Made by a program: the position numbers and the translations under genes
In this document: positions 17,679-24,191 of the stretch, in pieces
Layout of the letters: each line of letters starts with the position of its first letter
How positions within the stretch are numbered: the first letter of the stretch is position 1
NCBI GenBank assembly: GCA_003427395.1
Contig: BFEA01000171.1
Location: forward strand, 1,416,175-1,440,365
Reading direction: 5' to 3'
DNA: 24,191 nt
Source of the DNA: Chara braunii
Lineage: Eukaryota > Streptophyta > Charophyceae > Charales > Characeae
Notes under the pieces: model-generated
What the model was told of the DNA's origin: nothing
Database searches by the model: none
Seen by the model: only the letters and a program-made list of their open reading frames with translations

Positions 17679-19019
17679 ATGGCCGTCACAATCTCTGCTA
17701 TCAAGGCCCGTCAGATCTTCGACAGCCGTGGCAATCCCACGGTGGAGGTGGACATCACTACCAGTGATGGCGCGCAGTACCGCGCGGCGGTGCCTAGCGG
17801 TGCGTCTACCGGCATTTACGAGGCTCTGGAGCTCCGCGATGGCGGCAAGGATTTCATGGGTAAGGGGGTGCTGAAGGCTGTGAGCAATGTCAACGACATC
17901 ATTGCCCCTGCTTTGATCGGTAAGGATGTGACGGAGCAGACGGCCATCGACAAATTCATGGTTGAGGAGCTGGACGGTACGCAGAACGAGTGGGGATGGT
18001 GCAAGCAGAAGCTCGGTGCAAATGCGATCCTCGCGGTCTCGCTGGCTGTTTGCAAGGCCGGCGCCGGCGCGAAGAAGATCCCGCTCTATCAGCACATCGC
18101 GAATTTGGCAGGCAACTCGAAGCTGGTCCTTCCCGTTCCTTCGTTCAATATCATCAACGGCGGATCGCATGCGGGTAATAAGTTGGCGATGCAGGAGTTT
18201 ATGATCCTGCCGACGGGCGCGTCTTCGTTCCAGGAGGCGATGAAGATTGGCAGCGAAGTGTACCACCATCTGAAGTCAATCATCAAGAAGAAGTACGGCC
18301 AGGATGCGACGAACGTGGGCGACGAGGGCGGCTTTGCGCCCAACATCCAGGATAACAAGGAGGGCTTGGAGTTGATCAAAGCGGCCATCGAGAAGGCAGG
18401 CTACACGGGTAAGGTGACAATCGGCATGGACGTCGCGGCGTCGGAGTTCTACAACGACAAGACGAAGATGTACGATCTTGACTTCAAGACCGAGCATAAC
18501 GACGGCAGCAAGAGGATCACCGGCGATCAGCTGATTCAGCTGTACCAGTCGTTCTGCAGCGAGTACCCTCTGGTGTCGATCGAAGACCCCTTCGACCAGG
18601 ACGATTGGGAGCACTACGCGAAGCTGACGGCGCTGATTGGCGAGAAGGTGCAGATCGTCGGCGACGATTTGCTGGTGACGAACCCGAAGAGGGTGGCCAA
18701 GGCTATCGCGGAGAAGTCGGCGAACGCTCTCCTCCTCAAGGTTAACCAGATTGGGTCGGTCACCGAGAGCATCGAGGCCGTGAGGATGTCGAAGAAGGCC
18801 GGCTGGGGTGTGATGACCAGCCACAGGAGCGGAGAGACCGAGGACACGTTCATCGCCGATCTCGCCGTTGGACTGGCCACTGGACAAATCAAGACTGGAG
18901 CGCCGTGCAGATCGGAGCGCTTGGCGAAGTACAACCAGTTGCTTCGTATCGAGGAGGAACTCGGCGATGCCGCTGTCTACGCTGGCGCCAATTTCCGTGC
19001 ACCGGTCGAGCCCTATTAA
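17679..19019 (+). CDS. ENO: Enolase (2-phosphoglycerate dehydratase), intronless
   Basis: Converts 2-phosphoglycerate to phosphoenolpyruvate in glycolysis, as a Mg-dependent homodimer. Start chosen at ATG 17679 ([20 protein letters not shown]), as in plant cytosolic enolases; the two codons before it (TTG AAG) are not needed. The product is 446 residues, the normal length, and ends VEPY. By homology the catalytic and substrate residues are H164 (SHAGN), E173 (MQEF), E216 (GDEGG), K354 (LLLKVNQIG), H382 (SHRSGE) and K405; the Mg ligands are D251, E302 (SIEDPF) and D329. The EWGWC insertion at 104-108 is typical of plant enolases. No transit peptide is visible, so it is probably cytosolic. The reading frame is continuous with no introns, unlike the multi-exon enolase genes of land plants. 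GC-rich codon use contrasts with the AT-rich flanks and suggests high expression. Confidence 0.98.
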   Translation: MAVTISAIKARQIFDSRGNPTVEVDITTSDGAQYRAAVPSGASTGIYEALELRDGGKDFMGKGVLKAVSNVNDIIAPALIGKDVTEQTAIDKFMVEELDGTQNEWGWCKQKLGANAILAVSLAVCKAGAGAKKIPLYQHIANLAGNSKLVLPVPSFNIINGGSHAGNKLAMQEFMILPTGASSFQEAMKIGSEVYHHLKSIIKKKYGQDATNVGDEGGFAPNIQDNKEGLELIKAAIEKAGYTGKVTIGMDVAASEFYNDKTKMYDLDFKTEHNDGSKRITGDQLIQLYQSFCSEYPLVSIEDPFDQDDWEHYAKLTALIGEKVQIVGDDLLVTNPKRVAKAIAEKSANALLLKVNQIGSVTESIEAVRMSKKAGWGVMTSHRSGETEDTFIADLAVGLATGQIKTGAPCRSERLAKYNQLLRIEEELGDAAVYAGANFRAPVEPY

Positions 19020-19300
19020 GCGTCGTTTGTGTTTGTCGTTTGTGTTTTGTGCAGCGTGTTCCCTATTCTTGTGTTCTTGGTTCGCTCGGCTTCCCTCGGA
19101 AGATGTCGTCTTGCACGATGTGCGGGGGGGGATAGGTTTTGTAGCTAGGATGTTGGCTCCCGTCCTCTCCCTTAGCGTTTAATCTCTTGGAGGTGTGATT
19201 AGGGATTGACTTCACTGGCGCTGGCAATCGATTGTATTGTTTCAGTTGGTTGTCCCTCACGGCGTTCGAGTATGAAGGTGAAAATTAAAGAGAGGATTCG
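19020..19300 (+). terminator. Enolase 3' untranslated region with AATTAAA
   Basis: GT-rich sequence follows the TAA stop, as is common near polyadenylation sites. AATTAAA at 19283-19289 is the first good polyadenylation-like hexamer. There is no poly-A tract after it, so no direct trace of retroposition at this end. Confidence 0.4.
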
Positions 19301-20051
19301 ATAATGTAGTGCGGGTCGATAATAGATGTTAGGCGTTCCTGGTCCTCCTGTTTGTCCAGGTTCTGCTGTTTGTAGGTGGTAGGAAGAGGATGATGAGTTG
19401 GTCGTGCGCGGCGGTGTGATTGACTACTTGGTAGTGTACGTTCTTGCGCTCGGTTTATATTGATGCTAGCGGCAGGGTTGTGAGAATGGGACACAGTGTT
19501 GGGCGGGTGATGGTGCACTCAGTGTTTCTTGGTTACAAGGATGACCTCTTTGCTTTAAGAGTTATATGCTGAATCGGTCATTTGCCGGTTCTTTTCGCTC
19601 GATGTTCACTGGTGCTGTGCCGAAGCGTTGAGAAATTGCATTGACAGTTATATGCTCGTTGTCAAAATTGCATTGCATTGACGATTATATGATGTGTATT
19701 CGTGTTTGAATGAAAATCTCTGGTGGACACCAGTGAATGGTGATTAGATGATTAGTGAAAAGGGCTGTGTATGAATGTCGTGTTCTCGTCGGTGAGTGGA
19801 GCGAAATATGGTGGGGAGCTGACATGTTTGTTGGCCTGGTGTGGCCTGCTGTGTCTTTGCGTCGCTTTTCAGTCGTGTGAGGGCATGCGTAATGGCCAAT
19901 CACCATCGTGTGGTATACATGAAGTCGAGGCGGAGGGGATTACGACGAATTACGCTTCTCATGCGTCGGCTATGGAATGGAGTGCAAATGGGGGACGTCG
20001 GTTTTTTTTTTTCCGCCGCCTGGATACGTTCGTCGTGGAATGCGGTACTTC
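19301..20051. other. Stretch without an identified gene
   Basis: No supported gene on either strand. TTATATG with TTGACA-like surroundings recurs near 19560, 19645 and 19683 (GTTATATGC, GTTATATGC, ATTATATGA), a weak local repetition. Confidence 0.5.
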
Positions 20052-20247
20052 GGAGGTTCCAAGGGCTTATACCGCAGTACCTTGGAGGTTTAGGGGCTTA
20101 TATCGCTGTTAGAGGCTTATATCGGCCCTCAAATGCGCGTGTTGAGACATATAGGAGGTTCCAAGGGCTTATACCGCAGTACCTTGGACGTTTAGGGGCT
20201 TATATCGCTGTTAGAGGCTTATATCGGCCCTCAAATGCGCGTGTTGT
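20052..20247 (+). repeat. 102-bp tandem duplication with GGCTTATAYCG subrepeats
   Basis: GGAGGTTCCAAGGGCTTATA begins at 20052 and again at 20154. The copies are identical over about 94 bp except GGAGG against GGACG. Each unit contains GGCTTATA(C/T)CG three times. Very recent duplication. It keeps one frame open, but nothing shows that it is translated. Confidence 0.95.
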
Positions 20248-20618
20248 GCATATGTCTCCTGTTGTGTGTTGAGATTTGTACTACCCCTCGAATGTTGCAC
20301 ATTGTGTGTGCGTCTGTGTGTTTGTGTGTTAAGATGTTTGTAGATCGACGGATTACCTCCCTCTTTTTGTGTGTGCGTGCGGAATGGCGTGAGTGTGTCA
20401 CGTACGTGTAGCATGATCTGCGCGTTTGTGCGCGTGTGCGCGAAGCACGCCCCATTGTGTGTGGTGAAGAAGACCAAGAAACGAAGGAAAGCAGTAGGTA
20501 AGACTCGTTGGGAGTGGCTCATCGATCTTGTCGTTTTCGTGTTCCTGGGGACGTGACACATTGTCTGCAGTACTATGGTACTACCTTAGTCAGACGATCT
20601 GAGCTGCTGTGTTGTCCC

Positions 20619-20792
20619 ACCCTTGTATGCATCCATTTCGCGTGAGAGGGGCAGGGCAGTGACGTTGTCCAAAGGGGCAGGGCAGTGACGACAAAAGGGC
20701 AGTGACGTTGTCCAGAGGGGCAGGACAACGTCCCTCCCTTGTATGCATCCATTTCGCGTGAGAGGGGCAGGGCAATGACGTTGTCCAAAGTG
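20619..20792 (+). repeat. Nested duplication with period 116 bp
   Basis: CCCTTGTATGCATCCATTTC followed by GCGTGAGAGGGGCAGGGCA and TGACGTTGTCCAAAG occurs at about 20620 and again at 20736. The spacer is built from further partial copies of GGGGCAGGGCAGTGACG and GACGTTGTCC. Non-coding, recent. Confidence 0.9.
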
Positions 20793-21069
20793 AGCTTGTA
20801 CATTTTGTGAGTTGAAGAGTCCTGGAAGGAGGTCCAAAGGGATTTTCGTGGTCGTCCTGATGAAATCTAATCTATGATTTTGGACGGTAAGACGTGACGT
20901 GACGGGTTCGCACTGCGCGCCAAGCTTTGCCGTAACGCCGTAGCGGGTTGGGTGAGGGTTGGGAGAGGTGGAATGAGATGATCGTGGTCATCATGTGATA
21001 CAATCGAGTGTAGAGGGTAGTGCCAGATAGGTCAGGGTCGTGGGTTCAACCCCTTGGCCAGCGGTTGAT

Positions 21070-21191
21070 GGGATCTCGCTACACTACTCTCCAAATGTGC
21101 AAAATGAGAATGAATCTTTTCAAGATCATGGAATTGTACACCGACATATTTTGTTTATTTTGTGAATGTGGAGAGTACTGGATCGAGTCCC
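21070..21191. mobile_element. R2 MITE copy 2
   Basis: The ends are GGGATCTCGCTACACTACTC and (reverse strand) GGGACTCGATCCAGTACTC. The interior TGTGCAAAATGAGAATGAATC and TTTTGTGAATGTGGAGAG match the copy at 22127-22243. Just upstream lies GGGTTCAACCCC (21042-21053), a B-box-like palindrome. Confidence 0.65.
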
Positions 21192-22126
21192 GTAGGTGTA
21201 CCTTCTGCCGCCGTCACTTCCGTCTTTCCCCCGAACACGACGGCACCCTTTTTTTTTTCTTTTTTTTTTTGCGCGAAAAAACAGTCGCTGCCTCTGAACT
21301 CGACGGCGCTCTGATACCAAATGCACACGAGTTATTTTTCCGGTCTGGGCAGCCGAAATGAGGGTGCGTTGTGTTTGGGGGAAGACGGTACGGTTGTGCA
21401 GGACAGGCAGGGTTCGTTGTCGTGGTGCGCCGTTGCTCAGCCGCCGAGCCTCATTTTGCCGTGACTGGTTGAAGCACTGCGCGCCAAGCTTTTTGCCCAA
21501 CCGCCAGTACCTCGTCCTCCGTCGATCGGTCGCTTAAAAAGTGCTTTTTCTTGTGTTCCCTCCTGCCCTCCATTTTTTTGTCTTAGCCGCCTTATTGTAC
21601 CCATCGTCCATCCCTACCGTCTTTCATTATGACTGTCCCATTATGACGAGCCCTCATTATGATTGTCCCAGAAAGATCGTGTTCGTACGCATTCCTGATT
21701 AGGGAGGGTGACTTGTGTTCGAGGGAAGAAGGAAGCGTCGGCATAATGATTGAGCATCGCAAAGCGAAGAAAGCTGAGCGTCTGCTTAGTGCCAATATGA
21801 TGTCAGTTAAGTCGTGAGCAGTTTTCTCTTTCGATAGCGCATGATTGGTTGCTCGTTGAGCCTTGGGGGATAAACTTTGGTCCAGTGCCCATCAAGCGTT
21901 TTATAACACGTTGGCTCGAGTGTGTGTTTCCACGCAGCGCATGATGGATGGGGTCAGTGCTCGTTGCACTGATTGTTCTCGCCCTGCTCTTTGCGTAATG
22001 TGATGTTCGCTGCTGCGCCTTTGCCGCCCGCTTCGTCTCCCCCTGCTCTTCCTGTCAACACGTGCAAAAAAGAAAAAAAAAAGTGGAAAGTGTACACTTG
22101 TGTTCTAGCGGAAGATGGAAGAATAG
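21192..22126. other. Stretch without an identified gene
   Basis: No supported reading frame or RNA gene. A T-rich run lies at 21250-21270. GCACTGCGCGCCAAGCTTT occurs at about 21475, and the same CACTGCGCGCCAAGCTTTGCC at about 20910, a short dispersed repeat. CATTATGACTGTCCCA and CATTATGATTGTCCCA occur at about 21627 and 21655. Confidence 0.5.
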
Positions 22127-22243
22127 GGGCCTCGATGCACTGCTCGTGATTTGCAAAACGAGAGTGAATCTTCCGCTACATTATGGAAAGATACACGGCC
22201 ATGATTTGTCTTTTGTGCATGTCGAGAGTAGTGCCGAGAGGCC
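22127..22243. mobile_element. R2 MITE copy 3
   Basis: Starts GGGCCTCGATGCACTGCTC and ends in GAGTAGTGCCGAGAGGCC, an imperfect inverted pair. The interior is homologous to copy 2. It is followed within six bases by another R2-type end. Confidence 0.6.
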
Positions 22244-22249
22244 GTATGT

Positions 22250-22309
22250 GCCTCTCGCTCCAGTACTCATTTTGCACATGCACATTTGGTTAGTGGTGCG
22301 GCGAGGCCC
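22250..22309. mobile_element. R2 MITE copy 4, 60 bp, mostly ends
   Basis: GCCTCTCGCTCCAGTACTC and TTAGTGGTGCGGCGAGGCCC are R2-type ends facing each other over about 20 bases. An internally deleted copy is the simplest reading. Confidence 0.5.
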
Positions 22310-22339
22310 TATGTGTTTCGTGGTGTGAACTTAAACATA

Positions 22340-22807
22340 GGGCCTTGCCACATCACTGTGGAAATGCAAAAAAATTCGGCGGCTGTCAGAATAAATTCGA
22401 CGGCCTCCCCTCGACAGTTTGTCTCTCTCTACAGCCTCACAGCACTGTAGAGTCGACGTACTTGCGAATGCAAGATGGAAAAAGACGGACGCGCCCGAAG
22501 AGAAGTCAGTCGATGGCGCAGCCGAGGACTGTCGAAAGCATCGGAGTAGCAGGAGGAGGCTGGGGATTCAAGATTTTTTAACTTTCTAGGGGGATGTCAA
22601 GAAGCATTCTCTGTTAACTTAGGGCGAGATCCCACTAGCCCCTTGTTCATTTCTGACCGTTGATCTTCGTAATCGAGGGTGAAAAATGAATAATCCAGGG
22701 TTGTGGGATCTGACCCTTGCGAATTTTCTTCCCGTGCCCAAGAGAAACTATCGGTAAAAAAATAAACTATCGAAAATCGCGTTTTCGACAGTGGTGTGGC
22801 GAGGCCC
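22340..22807. mobile_element. R2 MITE copy 5, 468 bp with 20-bp inverted ends
   Basis: The left end GGGCCTTGCCACATCACTGT and the right end, read on the other strand, GGGCCTCGCCACACCACTGT agree at 18 of 20 bases. The interior is unlike copies 1-3 and holds a hairpin TCGAAAATCGCGTTTTCGA at about 22770. No transposase frame. No clear target-site duplication next to the ends. Confidence 0.75.
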
Positions 22808-22981
22808 TTAGAATGTCACCATGGGCAGATATCTCACGAGTTGGGTGGGGACCACCTGTCGCACTGGGTTGGTTCGGCCACTCGTTGACATTTCCATCAT
22901 CATCCCGTAGTTGGTCGTTATTGACGTTACTACCGGGGGGCGTCGGCCTTTTGCCTCCCCCGCGTCATGTTTTCCTGAACG

Positions 22982-23105
22982 AGGGCATACTCACAGTACC
23001 GAAATTTTTAAAGTATTTTTGGACGGAATTGCGTTCAGATACATCCAGGTGCGGCCGTGGATGCGGTCAGATACATTTGAGATATTGCTGGTGTGAGTAG
23101 GCCCT
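22982..23105. mobile_element. 124-bp element with 14-bp inverted ends
   Basis: AGGGCATACTCACA (22982-22995) pairs with TGTGAGTAGGCCCT (23092-23105), 13 of 14. The same end sequence, GGGGCATACTCGCAC, recurs at about 23212, and in inverted form (GTGAGTATATGCCC) at 23973 and 24004. Confidence 0.7.
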
Positions 23106-23210
23106 GTGAAGTCAGTTGAATGACGATTTTTCTTTTTTAAATGACGATTTTTTTTTAATCAAGGCAGACAGAGCATATTGGCAATTCCTTGACCAATTGC
23201 TAGACCGCTG

Positions 23211-23330
23211 GGGCATACTCGCACTAGACTTTTTAACTTGTTTATGGACGTAATTGCGGCCAGGTGTATATCTGAGGTAGAGCCAGTCCAGGTACGGCCT
23301 TACACGTCGGCCATGAATGCGGCCAGGGTA
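23211..23330 (+). repeat. Diverged relative of the 124-bp element
   Basis: GGGGCATACTCGCACTAGAC, ACTTTTTAA, TTTATGGACGTAATTGCGG, CCAGGT and GGATGCGG-like / GAATGCGGCCAG blocks follow the same order as in 22982-23080 (GGCATACTCACAGTACC, TTTTTGGACGGAATTGCG, CCAGGTGCGG, GGATGCGGTCAG). The right inverted end is not at the equivalent place. It may use the GTGAGTATATGCCC end at 23973. Confidence 0.55.
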
Positions 23331-23709
23331 AAGACGGATTTTTTTTTATGCGGTCGATTATTATGATCAGCGGCGAGAAGAAGAGGCGAAGCATCCTTCG
23401 CAAGGTCCCCCATCCCCATCCCTTTGCACCTGGGGGCAGGTACCACGTGCAAAGAGGATCGGATTGAATGCCCGAATATGGAAGTGTTTGTGCGAAGGTG
23501 CAGAGAATCGAGATTGAACTCCTTTTGTGCATCTCTGCTGAAAATACGTCCAGATTCAGGAGCTTAGCTGAATCGTATTTGTTATGCTAGTGAGACCTCG
23601 CGCCTGCGCCTGTGAGAAGAAGCAGATGTGTGAAAAAGAACAGCGAAAGAACGAAGAGAGCAACAGAGAACCTGCGATGCTGGCCTGGGCCAACAACTCC
23701 CACTACTGT

Positions 23710-23806
23710 CTTCACCCGAATACAACGTACCGTCATTATAGCTGTATTTGGGCCAACTATGCGTCTAGACACAGTGATAATGACCGTACGTTGTATTCGG
23801 GTGAAG
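23710..23806. repeat. Foldback, 30-bp arms with one mismatch
   Basis: Bases 23710-23739 (CTTCACCCGAATACAACGTA...) and 23777-23806 (...TACGTTGTATTCGGGTGAAG) are inverted copies with a single mismatch and a 37-base loop that itself keeps partial symmetry. Non-coding; it would form a strong RNA hairpin if transcribed. Confidence 0.95.
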
Positions 23807-23972
23807 AGTGTAGGAAAAGTTGCAATGCCTGAATCTGGACGTGTTTGCGGAGATGTGGTATACGGTCGCATACTCACTCTGGCACTTTCCCGAATGTATC
23901 TGACTGCAATTACGACGCACCTGTATGCAACTGGCAGCAATCAGGTCCAGAGCTCAGTTGAAAAAGTGGAGT

Positions 23973-24032
23973 GTGAGTATATGCCCTGAAAAAATCGAGT
24001 GATGTGAGTATATGCCCCTTAAATCGAGTGAG
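23973..24032 (+). repeat. 31-bp direct repeat, two units
   Basis: GTGAGTATATGCCCTGAAAA...ATCGAGTGAT and GTGAGTATATGCCCCTTAAATC...GAGTGAG, offset by 31 bases. The unit carries the inverted form of the GGGCATACTCAC end seen at 22982 and 23211. Confidence 0.85.
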
Positions 24033-24167
24033 CTGGCCTCCCCTTTTCTTTGCTTTTTTCGCTCTGAAGCTTTGGATTTTCTTTTTTCTTTTTTTTTGTC
24101 AAACGGGCCAAGTGCCCAAGGCTTACATCAACCACATCGAAAAAAGCTCGAAACGATCTCCGCTTTG

Positions 24168-24191
24168 AAAAAAAAAAAAAAAAAAAAAAAA
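24168..24191. repeat. Poly-A run at window end
   Basis: At least 24 A to the last base. It could be genomic, the tail of a retroposed sequence, or an assembly edge. Confidence 0.9.

Noticed and set aside
17631-18934. Long minus-strand frames of up to 212 codons under enolase
   Set aside because: They are shadows of the GC-rich, biased enolase codons and show no domain of their own.
21042-21053. GGGTTCAACCCC as the B box of a tRNA or SINE
   Set aside because: The nearest A-box-like sequence is only about 24 bases upstream, too close, and no acceptor stem or cloverleaf can be drawn.
1-24191. CRISPR arrays, bacterial operons, rRNA genes
   Set aside because: No spaced identical repeats, no Shine-Dalgarno-linked gene clusters and no rRNA-like sequence. 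The splice-like sites and plant-type enolase point to a nuclear eukaryotic genome.

Overview
This is nuclear DNA from a photosynthetic eukaryote, most likely a streptophyte. The one clearly intact gene is an enolase (17679-19019) with the Glu-Trp-Gly-Trp-Cys insertion known from plant enolases and a sequence that reads as land-plant/charophyte type throughout. The rest is repeat-rich, with long (TA)n, (CT)n, (GA)n and poly-A tracts, several families of small inverted-repeat elements, and decayed mobile-element genes. A large-genome charophyte such as Chara would fit, but the species is an inference that I cannot prove from the sequence.

Layout. 1-545: (GA)n and a hairpin-dense foldback element. 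759-1040 (minus): a coding-like stretch. 1259-2440: a 394-codon reading frame of unknown function, broken by two stops. 2800-4560: AT-rich DNA with two copies of a dispersed repeat (called R1 here), one of them split by a 523-bp foldback element. 4670-5566: a Cys/His-rich, RING-like reading frame with three internal stops and a Ser/Val-coding short-period repeat. 5573-6060: a diverged tandem duplication and a possible terminal exon. 6338-7365: a third R1 copy and a 272-bp tandem duplication carrying two Helitron-like 5' ends. 7366-8936: AT-rich, no gene seen.

8937-13098 is the most interesting part. It is a decayed tyrosine-recombinase retrotransposon of the DIRS/PAT/Kangaroo order. A gag-like gene with an apparent spliceosomal intron is followed by a DIRS-type reverse transcriptase and RNase H, all on the plus strand. 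A tyrosine-recombinase-like frame then runs on the minus strand, tail to tail with pol. As I recall, this arrangement was described for Kangaroo of Volvox. The pol frame carries a 73-bp tandem duplication that by itself accounts for a frame break.

13099-17678: (CT)n, a hairpin, a 375-bp element with terminal inverted repeats about 88 percent identical, and a small element (family R2) about 260 bp upstream of the enolase start. 19020-24191: the enolase 3' region, several tandem duplications, more R2 elements, a 124-bp element with 14-bp inverted ends, a 30-bp-arm foldback, and a poly-A run at the window end.

Apart from enolase, no coding region is intact. The window reads as one housekeeping gene inside a graveyard of retroelements and non-autonomous DNA elements, with no operon-like cooperation between genes.
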